Assembly (NCBI RefSeq): GCF_027744825.2
Contig: NC_071338.1
Location: 23,808,001 to 23,872,000, forward strand
Direction: 5' to 3'
Length of the DNA stretch: 64,000 nucleotides
DNA from: Synchiropus splendidus
Lineage: Eukaryota > Chordata > Actinopteri > Syngnathiformes > Callionymidae
The notes under the pieces: generated by a model
Databases searched by the model: none
What the model saw: only the letters and a program-made list of their open reading frames with translations
Told to the model about the DNA's origin: nothing
In this document: piece by piece, positions 44,690 to 56,700 of the stretch
Layout: each line of letters starts with the position of its first letter
How positions within the stretch are numbered: the stretch's first letter is position 1
Made by a program: the position numbers and the translations under genes

Positions 44690-44935
44690 TTATTTCAGTT
44701 GGGGTTGCAGGGGCAGCAGCCATAGTAAAGACGTCTAGACTCCATCGCCTCGGTGGGACATCCAAGGTGTCTTCCACATTATCTGAGAGATGTGATCTCA
44801 CTCTGGGACCTCTTCACATGACGGCCAGCACCCCCCAGGAGGTATAGCCCAAGTGCATGAGTCACCTCAACTGGATACGAAGAAGAAGCAGTTTAGGCAT
44901 CTCCTGTAGGGCTCATCTCTGAGATCAAGTGAGAT
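44690..44935 (+). mobile_element. Possible Rex1-like LINE 3' tail
   Basis: CTCACTCTGGGACCTCTTCA, CCCCCCAGGAGGTATAGCCC and GTCACCTCAACTGGATACGA resemble the 3' region of fish Rex1/CR1-type LINEs, where a GGAGGCATCC...CCACCTCAACTGG text is typical (from general knowledge). It is strongly decayed and the edges are approximate. Confidence -1.
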
Positions 44936-45046
44936 GCTGAAATGTGGTTAATTTAAAAATACAAGTGATGAACTTTACATGTCTTTAAATTATTTCACAT
45001 TAAATATGGGTCGGTACTGTTTAGAATTTTTTTTTTCAGATAAACT

Positions 45047-45470
45047 AGGGATGCTCCAGTCGATCGGCTACCGATCGTGATCGGCTGATCTCAGCGTGAT
45101 TGGTGAATTCAGATCACTGCCTGTCATTGCTGATCACTAAATCTGAGCACATGTGACAGCCGGTGTGTGAAACAACACACGCGGGTGGTGATGCGTCCGT
45201 ACCTCCCTCCCTCCCGACTCGCTGCTCACCCGGTAGCAGCATGTCTACTGTGGAGGTTTTTTCAGTCTGTCATGTAAAGTTTGCATTCTGCAACCCATGC
45301 ACGGGAATTAAATATGATATTTAGATTAGAGTTCACTGGGTTCATGAAAATGAAACCGTTCCGCTTCCTCAGTAGCAGGCAGCGTGCCTACCACTTAGCA
45401 ACACCCGCCGGTCCAAGCGTAACGTTTGGAACGCTAAGCAAATTGCCCAAGGATAATTCTTAATTTCAAC
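45047..45470 (+). mobile_element. Decayed hAT transposon end with BED-type zinc-finger remnant
   Basis: It opens CTAGGGATGCTCCAGTCGAT followed by repeated GATCGGCT motifs, typical of a fish hAT terminus. From 45241 the text reads MSTVEVFSVCHVKFAFCNPC. This fits the start of a ZBED-like hAT transposase with the CxxC pair of a BED finger. The frame then breaks and no longer transposase is present. Confidence -1.
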
Positions 45471-47810
45471 CAGCTAGATGACCAGCCTTTCTCGAGTGTC
45501 GCTTGAAGACGGAATCGACAGAATCCGCTGCCGTTTTGTGTCAGATGCACTGTTCTTTAGCCACTTGAATCTGAAACTTTTGCAAACATCTGGAGTGGAT
45601 ACTTCATAAAGAGGTGTAAGACTGCTGCTTCTCTCTCTCTCGGAGCGCCGCTGCTAGCAGCTTCACCAAACAGCAACGTTTCAGTTGTCCTTCTGACAGA
45701 ATAGTTGGTGTATTCTCCTTGAAAAAGGTGTATAAAAGCATGCCTGAATTAAAATGACTGAACGGTTCATTTTTTCATGTCATGAACGCAGAAGATCTCA
45801 TCATTTTATTATGAGATTGGATATTTTTATATATTATTTATATATTTGGTTCATTAAATGGGATTTATTTGGTTTTAACATTTAAGGCCTCAGCTACATT
45901 GAATTTTGTTTAGAACTGTGAACAATATTCTGTGTATTTTGTATTGTATTTATGCCATGACACAGTATTATCTGTCAATAATGCAGTCTACAATGACTGT
46001 AATATCAAGGATCTTTGATATACACCCTTAACATACATGTATATGCGAACATACATATTGTTATTCAGCGCAGCTCTGAGTTGAGCTCCAGCTTTTACAG
46101 TTAAATGTTAACAGTGTGAGAACGCTGAGAGACCATGCACAAGACAATGTTTACTAATGAAAGTTGAGAGCCATTTATTTATTTTGTCAGTCCATTATGA
46201 GCGCTTAGCTGCGCTGTGGAAACCTGAGTATTAGTCGACACTTCAGAGCTTTTTTTTCTGCATGAGGAATGCCACAATGAAGTGAAAGGGACAGGCGGAG
46301 CAGGAGATCGTGCTGGCTGCCTTTGCTTTACTGTACAATGCTGTAGGACTCGTGCAAGGATGTGGGTGCGATCAGATTTCTGGGATGTCGTGCTCATAGT
46401 AGCATGATAGTGAACCCCTCAGGTTGAAATGTGTTTTCATCACTGCTGGCTTCTTGAATGTCAGTGTGAAGCCTCATTGTTTGGTCCACCCTGTAATCGT
46501 TCTCAGGTCAACATCTCACGCATGAAGTCAGACCAATGACTCAACCATGCGATGGCTTCCCTCCAGAGCCATTCTCTGGTGAATTGCCTTTTCCCTGCAC
46601 GTCGATAGCAGGTGACCAGTTGGGGGAGGGATTTCAGGGTACCAAGCATCCAATATCTTCTTTTCGCTGAAGATATGGTTCTGTTGGTTTCATCAAAGAT
46701 CCATCTTAGCACAGCAGACCTCTCGATTTTACTGCAACACTTATTGTACCTGTGAGTTGGGACCAAAACTACCATCCGAATTTACAGTAGTTTCATTGGC
46801 AGGTTGGTTCTGAATAGCTGTTTGGGGAAACTATTGCTCCTCAAAACTGAAGGTCACCTGCCCGGGTTTGGCCACTCACTCACCCTTTCCAGGCTGTCGA
46901 TGTTGCATTTCTCAACATGTGCTGGTGTATTTTGGGTGACGCACATATGCACCTCTCCCACACGTCAATCCACTTTCAGTTTTGAACTCCACCGATCACT
47001 GACTGACTGTCAACTGCTGACTATTCTGTGTTCGCCGTGCCAAGCTGTGTTTACCCCGCAGGATGGCTGAAGACGCCCTCACTTGGTCATCGCTCCGTCG
47101 CTGGGCACACCTTCTGAAATAGCCCTGCTTTTCATGATTAACACCCTTTTGATAATCATTATTCTTTCATCATCTGTGCCGCTTTCAAATATTAATTGGC
47201 TTGATGAAGCACATCGCTCCTTCTGAAGGAGCTGTGCACATGCCCAATACCCATAAACCACTGACAATCTATACACATTATACTCACATTCATCTTCCAC
47301 AACATCTTATCTTTCTCATAAAGCAGCTGCAACATCTGTTTCCTGAGTTGGCTGGACTTCCACACAAGTCACCTTCAAGATCCTGTAGGAATATTTCATA
47401 TTTAATGCTTTTTAATGCACGTAAAATCACTGTTTATCCGTTGCCAGGTTGCGAGAGGCTCCATCTTTGTATAAAAGACTTGCGTTTTTTATCATTAAAG
47501 CTGAGCTCCCATAATATGTTGTGCAGCCGATTGGACTAATAAAAGCAAATGTGTGGTTCTTATCTCATGGGAGCAGATCTGTGTGCAAGCTGACTGTTGG
47601 TGGGAAGAAGGATCCTTCTGCCTGCATGTTGTCCTGAGATCTTCCCTGCCAGTTTCATGGCTGTGCTGCACAAAAATTTTTAAACAGTTGACTTTAAAGA
47701 CTTTGACTTCGAAGACATTTCAAACCAAACACTATGTCAAAATGAAGGTGGGCATGAGTCAAAGTTGCAGTTCAGTTCGTTTGACTTACAGCCTAAAGTG
47801 AAGCAATTTT
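45471..47810. other. Intergenic region without recognisable gene
   Basis: Short open frames only (at most 90 codons), none resembling a known protein. AT-rich blocks near 45770-46040 may belong to the decayed hAT copy just upstream. The rest shows nothing recognisable. Confidence -1.
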
Positions 47811-47840
47811 GGAGATGTTGTTTTGGCATGTAGGAAAACC
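47811..47840 (+). repeat. Left 30-bp direct repeat flanking the rpp25 fragment
   Basis: It begins GGAGATGTTGTTTTGGC and ends TAGGAAAACC. It matches 48249-48278 at 28 of 30 positions. Together the two repeats bracket the inserted rpp25 fragment exactly. Confidence -1.
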
Positions 47841-48248
47841 TCTGGAGCCGCTCTGGAGCCGCTCCTTCGGAACTCTCCCACACCTCTTTTAAAACCTTGA
47901 ACTGCAGTTTGGTCAGCTGATGCAGGGAGCCGACTTTCCGTTTCATGATCTCCGCGCAGGTGATGGTTTTTGTGACGGCGCGACCAGAACCAGTGAAGAC
48001 CACCTGCCTGAGCCCACCAACGTCACTCGCACCCTTCTCTCCCTGCCATTGCAAAGCCCATTAAGTTTTGGATCTTGCTCCCTTCCTTCACGCGCATCTC
48101 CAACACCCCGGCGGCCAGTCCTGGGAAAGGGCACGGGCTGTCCTCCTCTGTCCGGCAGACTTTCTTGAAGCCCTCCTGTCCAAGTGCGGGCGCCGGGACT
48201 GGCACCTGCGCCGGTTTTGGCGTGCTATTGTTGTTGCTGACTATGACT
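47841..48248 (-). pseudogene. rpp25: Fragment of rpp25 (broken, frame-shifted)
   Basis: This segment is a near-identical copy of about 50126-50531 of the intact gene, in the same orientation. It covers residues of roughly 58-192, that is, part of the N-terminal extension and most of the Alba domain. By eye only about two to four substitutions are seen. There is an 8-nt deletion (near 48052, shifting the frame inside the Alba domain) and a 6-nt deletion (near 48184). A small tandem duplication (TCTGGAGCCGC twice) sits at its left edge. It lacks the start codon, C-terminus and gene flanks, so it cannot make the protein. There is no poly(A) tract, and 30-bp direct repeats flank it. Confidence -1.
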
Positions 48249-48278
48249 GGAGATGTTATTTTGGCAAGTAGGAAAACC
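48249..48278 (+). repeat. Right 30-bp direct repeat flanking the rpp25 fragment
   Basis: It begins GGAGATGTTATTTTGGC and ends TAGGAAAACC, with two differences from the left copy. It is either a long target duplication or a trace of break repair. Confidence -1.
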
Positions 48279-49490
48279 AGATAAGCTGCTCACCATTCTG
48301 TCTATTTATAAAGTTCCTTGGTTGAAAAAAACTGTCTTCAGAAAACAAAAACTTCATCATACTTAACCAGTTACGCAGAAAGATTAACTTATGGCTCACA
48401 AAAGCAGTCACTTCGGCACTATTTATAATGACTTTGACCTGATGTTTTGCTGGCAGTTGCCTTCTATCTCTGCACTTTACAAGATGTTTTTTTCTGCCTT
48501 GAAAAAATAAGTCCCTTGCTTGAACAAAGGTTCTGTGTGTGATGTTTATTTGCATTATTACATGAACTGATCACATAAAAGTAGTTTAGTAGAACCGTAT
48601 CCTACAAACCCTTCATGAAATAAAGACTTAAACTTCTGCACGTTTGTTGCCGGTTCTCTCATCCGACAAAAGAACTTAGAAGTAGGAGCATCGAAACAAG
48701 ATGATTCAGCTTGTAAATGCACCGTGGTCATTTATTAGAATAAGAGAATAGCTTTTGCATCTGAGCAAAACAGTCAGTGATCGATTTATTGAGCAAAAGC
48801 CTGTGTCATTTAATAAATATGGGTTCAGAGTTTTACGTTTCATCCACCCACCACCTTGTAATTTCTGCCCAAGGTTCAACATCTTAAATACATGAAGAGC
48901 ACTTGGGATTAAAACATTAAAGAGGCTGCATCACCCTATTGTTTTTCGAGCAGTTCGAAGCTAATCCTCAAATTAGATCTCCTCTCTTTACATCTCTCCT
49001 GATGATGCTGATACACACAGTTCTCGAAACAGTGACATTATCTTTATTTTCTAAGCCGTTTTTATACTGCGATTGGGGCGTTAATTTGCTAAAAAAAATA
49101 CACTTGGCGGCTCACGTAAGTTGTGATAACAGAATAAAAGTGTGGGTTTTGTGGTTTGCAGGAACAGTGGTGGGAACCTCAAGCGTACTTTTAATCCCTT
49201 CCTCCACTGTGTTGTGTGATGTTCTGTTGTTATCTTAATGATAATCGCTGCCTGTATTTCTGCTCTCGGCATTTCTATCAGGCCTCGGTTGGTTCGGGAA
49301 GCCGCGGCGTTATCAAACACTTTGTCACAAAATCAGCTTTTTTTTTTTTCTTCACATATTTTCCCGCCGCCATTATTCTTATCGAAAATCAGCACACAGA
49401 TTTTCTTTTTAATCGGAGTTCCATGACAGTGTGTTTGTGAGAGAGAGAGTGATGAAAAGGGCATCTTTTATTAAAAGGCCGAAACATGGA
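48279..49490. other. Intergenic region downstream of rpp25
   Basis: No gene was recognised. The section from about 48930 to 49440 is repeat-poor with balanced composition and could be conserved regulatory DNA. Nothing else stands out. Confidence -1.
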
Positions 49491-49496
49491 TTTATT
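49491..49496 (-). promoter_or_regulatory. Polyadenylation signal for rpp25
   Basis: TTTATT on the + strand is AATAAA on the - strand, 374 nt after the rpp25 stop codon. This would give a short 3' UTR. It is the first canonical signal I see downstream, and the assignment is inferred. Confidence -1.
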
Positions 49497-49869
49497 TTTA
49501 ATTATGAGCAGAAAATACTGTGATCGATTGTTGGATCATTATTTTTTGTGGCTCTGCAGTTAATTATGCACACGGACGAGAGCAATAAGTCAAAAGCAGC
49601 CAGTAGGTCTGTGCATGTCATGGCTTTAATGCTCTTCTGGATACAGCAGGATGTGGCTCTTATTGAGGTCTGGTAGCGTTTGTTCCACAGCACACTTTGT
49701 CTCCTCCAAATTGTGCCCAGGCAAGAGTTTCTGTCCTGTTGAAAATGACCTCTGGCAGCTGGATTAGTGCTTATGTCTATTGAGAAAGCACTGTTCTGTC
49801 TGAGTGGGCGTCCTGATTGTCTGGGCGTTGTGCTTGAGTGGAGGTCAGTGCCGAATGAACTCCTCAGAT

Positions 49870-50703
49870 TCAATCCTTTGCCAGTGAGCGAAGGTCCGCC
49901 ACTGAGCCTCTATCACCCAAACACACCTTTTTAGAGTGCGGGGAAATGGTGTACGCAGAGTTGTCCAGAGGTCGCTTGCACGTGCCTTGCGTGCAGTCGC
50001 CTCGCTCTCCGTCCTCCCACAATGCCCCGAGTGTCTCAGGAGGCTGGTATCCCGGTTCCTTTGGGTCCAGGGGATCTTTGGACAGAAGGATGCTGATGGA
50101 GGGTACCGTCCTGTGCACCGTCATCTCCGGAGCCGCTCCTTCGGAACTCTCCCACACCTCTTTTAAAACCTTGAACTGCAGTTTGGTCAGCTGATGCAGG
50201 GAGCCGACTTTCCGTTTCATGATCTCCGCGCAGGTGATGGTTTTTGTGACGGCGCGACCAGAACCAGTGAAGACCACCTGCCTGAGCCCACCAACATCAC
50301 TCGCACCCTTCTCTCCCTGCATGCGAGCCATTGCAAAGCCCATTAAGTTTCGGATCTTGCTCCCTTCCTTCACGCGCATCTCCAACACCCCGGCGGCCAG
50401 TCCTGGGAAAGGGCACGGGCTGTCCTCCTCTGTCCGGCAGACTTTCTTGAAGCCCTCCTGTCCAAGTTTAAGTGCGGGCGCCGGGACTGGCACCTGCGCC
50501 GGTTTTGGCGTGCTATTGTTGTTGCTGACTACGGCAGGCTGGCTTGCCCCGCTATAAGTGTAAGGCTGGTAGAGAGGGCAGGTCCCGGAGGGTGCCTCGT
50601 TCCCAATTTGGATGTGTCCGTTGACTCCCAGTCCATGAGGATGGATGGTATTGGTGTTCAAACAAGTGCTCGGGCCACTGACTATTCCACACGCTGTAAA
50701 CAT
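49870..50703 (-). CDS. rpp25: Ribonuclease P/MRP subunit p25 (Alba-domain protein)
   Basis: Rpp25 pairs with Rpp20 (Pop7) and binds the P3 stem of RNase P and RNase MRP RNA in the nucleolus, supporting tRNA 5'-end and rRNA processing. A single uninterrupted 277-codon frame encodes an Alba-type domain at about residues 105-210. Its landmarks are MRVKEGSKIRNLMGFAM, VVFTGSGRAVTKTITCAEI, KRKVGSLHQLTKL and ISILLSKDPLDPKEPGYQPP. The VKEGSKIRNLM, LKEVWES and LLSKD...PGYQPP wording is nearer RPP25 than RPP25L. An in-frame stop (TAA) lies 12 nt before the ATG, which supports this start if no upstream exon is spliced in. The approximately 100-residue N-terminal extension, rich in Pro/Ser/Asn, is longer than the roughly 30 residues in human RPP25. 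A broken copy of its middle lies 1.6 kb beyond its stop. Confidence -1.
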   Translation of the reverse strand: MFTACGIVSGPSTCLNTNTIHPHGLGVNGHIQIGNEAPSGTCPLYQPYTYSGASQPAVVSNNNSTPKPAQVPVPAPALKLGQEGFKKVCRTEEDSPCPFPGLAAGVLEMRVKEGSKIRNLMGFAMARMQGEKGASDVGGLRQVVFTGSGRAVTKTITCAEIMKRKVGSLHQLTKLQFKVLKEVWESSEGAAPEMTVHRTVPSISILLSKDPLDPKEPGYQPPETLGALWEDGERGDCTQGTCKRPLDNSAYTISPHSKKVCLGDRGSVADLRSLAKD

Positions 50704-53700
50704 TTCTCCTCTTTAATGCACTGGAAAATGTTTCGTCCAGATTTCACTCCTTCATTGTCTTCTGCCCAGAGCTTTTTCTTCTTAATCCAACTTTAAAGTT
50801 TCAAAAAAAAGGAGGCATATCAATGAAGTCTTTAAGGCGCTCTCTCGGAGAGAGCTGGAGAAGCGAGATAAATGCCTGGCTGCTGAATCAAAAGCTCTGT
50901 CGGGACCATTCAAGTCCTTCTTTAAAGAGCATCTCAATTTCACAAGTGATTATTTGGAAAGAGCTCAAGAAAGGGGAAAAATTAATAACTTGTATTGTAA
51001 ATCCTTTGAAGAGTATTTATTTCAAATAACATGAAGCAGGTCTGAATAACTTTTCTGGAGAGAAAGTTAAAGTCAGTGAAAGACTACACCTTTCTCCTCG
51101 TGATCCAGTCCATCCAGTGGTTGAATGACTGCTGTTAGCCTTCCTCTCAAAGCGGACTTCTTCACTTGCAGGGAAGTTTCTCCTCTCTTTCCGAATGTTT
51201 CACTCCGGCTTTGGTGTCCAGTCCTCGTGGCCATCAGCGGCGCCGGGGCCCTGTAGCGCTTCTCCTCTTGGTGTGTCCTCCCTTGAGCTCTGTCGCGTCT
51301 CCAGTGATGAAGTAGAAAGTCTGTTCTGTTCCCAACAAAGACACATAAGGGACAGGAGCTGCCTCACAAATGCTCACAGGAGGAGTATCTGTGTGGCTGA
51401 GGGGGAGCATGAGGGGAAGGGGAGACAGCCCTCTTAAAGGCACAGGCCTTTCATCTGTCAGATGAACACCCACCCCTCCACAACTGGAGCTGGCTGTCTG
51501 CGTGAAGGGACAAAAAAAAAAAAAAAAGAGCCACTGATTGTGCGGCTGTGTCCCTTTAAAACCTCGAGCGTAGATCCCCGGCAACTTTGTCAATCTCTTT
51601 AGAGGACGTTCTGCCGTTCAACGCACATGACTGATTAAACCTGAGTTCTGAAATGGAGACTCAGTCAAGCTTTAAATATGCGTTTGCAGCTGCGAAACAA
51701 TGAATTAAATTAGCTGTGTTATAATTGAAAACATCCTTCAAAGAGCCGCTGAAAGTCAGCGGCATTAAATTGCACTGTACTTAGCCTCCGTCCCATTAGA
51801 TGTTTGTGACCTGCACCATTTACATAATGCATCATTAATAGCTTCATTGTGGAAGCCATGGAGTGGAGCGGCGAGGAAGCGCTTGATCTGTTTTATTGTC
51901 CAACGGCTGATGCGATCACGAAGATCATGAAGAAGCTGGAGGTCTTTTGTTTGAGAGGTTGCATGGCGGAGGCTGCCTTGGTTAGCGCGGCGCGTCTGCG
52001 CAGGTGAAGCTGACAGGTGAGGAATTGTTAATCCATTACCGGTGGAGGGCGCTGGCATCTCCAGCCCAGACAACTGTGCCGTGGCCCCGTTCAGCCCAGT
52101 CTCCTGGTCGACAGGTGGATTTGTTTTGCTGCGTGACTGACGGATGCGAGAATAGGTGAAGACAGCCCACTGAGGCTGAACCTATAAGGCCAGGAGTGAG
52201 AGCGAGAGGGAGACAGACAACCCCTCAGATTATTCCTCCCTGCTCACCGCTGCACAGGCAGAGTAAACTCAGCTGGGCCCAATCTATAATATGAGTCTAA
52301 TTTACCCTGGCATGTGTGTGATTTTAGATCCCCGTGGTAATGGAAGGGAAAAATAAGGAAACCCCCCTTTTCATCTGACACGGGCCACATGAATGAAGAC
52401 GCTCATGGTGGAATCAATAAACCGATTTCATACCTAGAATGATTAACTTGGAGGAAATCAATGGCGATGTGCTCGGGGCGAATATTTCTTCTTCTTGGCG
52501 CCGTGTTGGTACGCTAATAATGGGGAGGGGAAGACAACGGGGGGGTGTCTGTCGCACTCACCATCAAAGTGATCATTCTGTTGTTTGGGAGAAATGACTC
52601 TCATCCGTCATACGGAGATGCACAGCTGCCAAAGGCGCTCCGTGAATGTTACTGCATAACAGAGCGTGAGAGGCATGCACGTGTGCGACCATCAGGGCGA
52701 GGGAGGGAGGCAACTGTGGTGGGGGCAAAGTGGCTTTGAATGAACAATTCAAAGGTTGGAATTTCTCTATAATCTTGATAATAAGGTTGCTTTAGGTAGA
52801 GGATGCTGAACAAAGCAGAGTAGCACTTTCAGAAAGGCTGCGGACAAAAACATGTGGCCAGATTCTCTTAATAATAGTGCTACCGACCATTACGTTATTG
52901 TTCTGGTGCAAAGTGCGTTGAATGGAAATGTCTGTAATTCAACATGACTGCTGTTTGACACATCACTTATGAAAGCAAAGAAGTAGATAAATGGCCAACC
53001 AAAATAGGTCCAACTTACACATTCACTTTTGTTGAAAAATAGATGGTTAAAGTTAACACAACAAAGTAATAACATTTTCATTTTGTAGTTATTTTTCTGT
53101 GTCGCCTTTCTTTGTTCTGGCAATGTGACTACAAACTTTGCTAACCAGTGTGGACGCTAGAACAAACCTGCTTAATATATCACATCAATTTCTTTTGTGA
53201 CACTATTTTGAATGGTAACACGTTCACATGGACGTCTTGTTACATCCGTGTTACATCCGTGTCGATATCATTAAGATGTTAGAGAACAAGTTAGAGATCA
53301 ACAGGAATTCAACGAACGTTGGAAAGTGTCTTGCGTGACTGGACGGAGTCAGTGCTAGTGATGAGACTCCTGGAATCAATGTCCTAATTTTCAGCGCTCA
53401 GTAGCTGGTGCTGTCTGTTCGAATAGAACACGTGGTTCACTTGAAATAGATGTTCAAACCCTGAAGACTATAGAGCCTATAAAGCCTCATCCAGTGTAGT
53501 GGCCCTTTTTCTGTGTTGCCTTTTTTTGGGAATTGCAGACGTGAAAATAATCAATAATTTTGCTGTTGTTTTGAATAAACCTTTGACCTATCCAAGGTTG
53601 ACTATACTGTAGCTAGGCTTAACAAGACAGTAACCAGTCCATTACAATGGTAAATAACTGGGTAATATGCTGTTAATACAAGGCAATAAATAGTTTATTT

Positions 53701-56700
53701 CAGGTACTATATGCTCCCTCATACAAAGTGTAACCAATATTATTTAAGAAAATTTGAACTGATGGGACGGAAGACCAAACAAAATCCAAGTCCCGATCAG
53801 ACTTGCACTTGGGCTCGTCAGTCTTGGAGTGATGCTTGAAGAAATCTGACCAGAATTATTGCGGAATATGGTCATCATATTCAAAAGAAATTACCGCTCA
53901 TAACCGATCCATTTGCATTACACATAAAACAAGCATTTACACGTAACTAACACACAAAAAAACAAACATATTTTGGTTGTGAATTGCACAAGGATAAGAG
54001 GCTGTTTAATATAATCTGCTAAATTCCATATTTCATGCAGCCGATGACCGCTTTCCCCAATGCCTGACAGTTATCCCAATAAATCCTTTTCAACTCTGAT
54101 CATCTGCTGCAGCCACTCTGCCTATTACTGTACTTGACTTCCTCTTGTTTGTCATTTCTTTCGGTGTCCACTCCTGCTCAATTATTATTTCCTAAAAGCC
54201 TCGTCCAGTGTTTGCTTTTTCTTCTGCAAGCCCTTGAGTTTTTTTTTTATTTTTATTTTTTATGATTTGTCTGCCCTGAAAATGTGCCTCAATTATGTCA
54301 TTACAGAATGAATTTGGTCAGTACAACATGGCCGAGGGAGCAAAAAGAACATGCTGTCTTCCACTGGTCTGTTTTGACTTTCTGTCTGTCTCTGTCTGTT
54401 TTTATGTGTCTATCTTTCTGTTTGAAAGAGTGGAAACTTTGTCTCTTGCAGTTTTAAACATTTTGCACAGTCATGTAAAAATATTGCTGACTACTTAAAC
54501 ATTTAAACAATCTACTTAAAATGGTCTATAAATATTTATCATGAGCTCAAATTGTAAGTGGATTTAGGCGAATGATGCAAACTGGTTTGTAAAAATTATT
54601 TAAATGCAAATTTACTGTGTGCTCTATATAAAGTGATTTGACACAAAATAACAACTCATTCAGTTGGAAGAAGTCATGAATGAACTGTCATATGACACTA
54701 TATGAAGTAAAGTTGTATTTTTCTATTGTGCCAGAGGGATATGTTGAAGTACTGTGAACTGGCAGGTATCAAGCAATATGATACAGGACTTGTGGTAGGA
54801 TACATGGCAGTTTATTGCGATACTGTGAGTTCAGCAACATATTGTAATATTTGCTAACCAAATCATTAGAAAATGAGTTCATTCAGTACAGGTACATGAA
54901 AACAAGCTTGTAGATATGGATGCAATATTGCACCATCAAGTATCGCAATGTTTCAGACTATCGATATTTTCTGACACCAATAATACAGAGCAGCACATTA
55001 TGTTATGAGCTACCTAAACCAAGACCAAAACGTCAAAGACCAGAGAGATTACTGGGACCAAAACAAAGCTGTTGAATTTGGTGAGTCATCAGTTTATGCA
55101 TCAATGTAACTTTCCTGAGACACTTGAATACCATCAGACTCGTGGTTTAGACTTGTGTCTTCAGTTACAACATCTTGGATCGATGTGCTGGCGTGTCCCA
55201 GAATACCTTGCAGAGCTGAAAGTTCTTCTGTTTATATTCATACACGCCTTCTTTCTTCTGTAATTTGGTGGTTTTGCAAGTAAAAGCACACGCTCTGTCA
55301 CTACAGTCCAAGATGCAAATCATGAGTCTGTACAAAGTGGGAGTTGCTGGAGAAGGACACTGTTCTCCTACCAGATAATGGGCACTAATTGAAATGCAGG
55401 AGAGCAGGACAGGTAGGAACAGGCAACCAAAGCTGCTCGACAATCATCCCTCTTTACAACATGATGTTGTCACATAATTTATTGCTTCTCAGTTTAGCTT
55501 TGGAAACTTGTTTGCAGGCGAGAACGTGATAAATGAAGCAATTCAGATGCCTCGAAACAATTCAGCAAAGTGTCTCCCGTTTTGAAAACATCCTGTGTCA
55601 CCGTCAACAGTTTTTTTTTCTTCCTCCGATGGGTATATAAAACCATCTGGGCTCCTCACAGAAGTGTTGCATATTGACCTTTTTTTAAGAGGCTTCTTTT
55701 AATGATGGTTGGAGGAGTGGTGCTCACACTTGGCTGCGCACTTCTTCACAAGTCAGAGCACTTACATCTCAATGTATCTGACCTTGGCTGCTTGTTTGTG
55801 ACCATCTGGACTCGTTTTTTTTTTTTTTTTTTTTCTGTCGCCCTCAGGGTGTGTATGGGTCCCTAGACGGTAATAAATCCCCCTTCTTTCTTTCTTTTAA
55901 GACGAACACTTACAAAAGCTTTTCATTGGTGATCACAACGTGGGTCGTCCTGTGGAAGAAACTTCATGCGATGGTGTATTTTAGCCACATAATTTCATAG
56001 TACTTGGGCCTTAAAAACCTCTCTCACCCCTCGGTTACGCCTCACCATACTCTACAACAGTTATTGGAGGAGCCAGAGGTAAAACCATGTATTCTTAATG
56101 AAACACAACCAGCCCTGTATGGAAATTAATCTTTTTTCAGCCTCTGACAAGAAGCTGCTGTGACAAGCACAAGCAGTGCCTTTGAAGGCCATTAAAGTCC
56201 GCAACCTTCAGTTTTCACTTTTGTCCACCCAACAACATGACGTTTGTGACTGAGCTGTATTCTGTTCTCCAAGCGGCGTCTGCAAAGAATAGTGGATGGG
56301 TGTCCTTTGTTGTTTGTTTCCAGCACAGCCGAGCTTGTTGTACTGTTGTCAGGGTCTGCTCATAAAACTCAGCGCCTCTCAGTGACAGCCGGGTGCTCAC
56401 TTTACGTTAACCGCTAGTGTTTTCACGGTCATCAACCAATGGTGTCCTGGAGGCTGTCATTTCGCTGTGTGCAGCTCGCCAGCAGCTCCGTTCTGCCCCA
56501 CAAACTCACAGCCGGCGACAGCGAGGAGGGGGCAGAACAGCGCACACATGCATATGCACACACTTTTTGAGACTGGATGGACACGCACCGAAAAAAAAAC
56601 CCCGAAAAAAAAACTATACACTCAGCATAAGGAAGGCTGTTGGAGCAATTACAGAAACATGGCAGAACACGGCCGTGCTATCAGAAGGGAAATAGAGTGA

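Noticed and set aside
46503..46775. 90-codon reverse frame with many Arg/Trp
   Set aside because: No similarity recognised, no transcript signals, isolated in repeat-rich intergenic DNA.
47841..48248. Processed retrocopy of rpp25
   Set aside because: There is no poly(A) tract and both gene ends are missing. The parent is itself intronless here, so loss of introns is uninformative.
51234..51593. 119-codon reverse frame upstream of rpp25
   Set aside because: It contains a poly-phenylalanine run from a homopolymer, has no recognisable domain and ends in low-complexity text.
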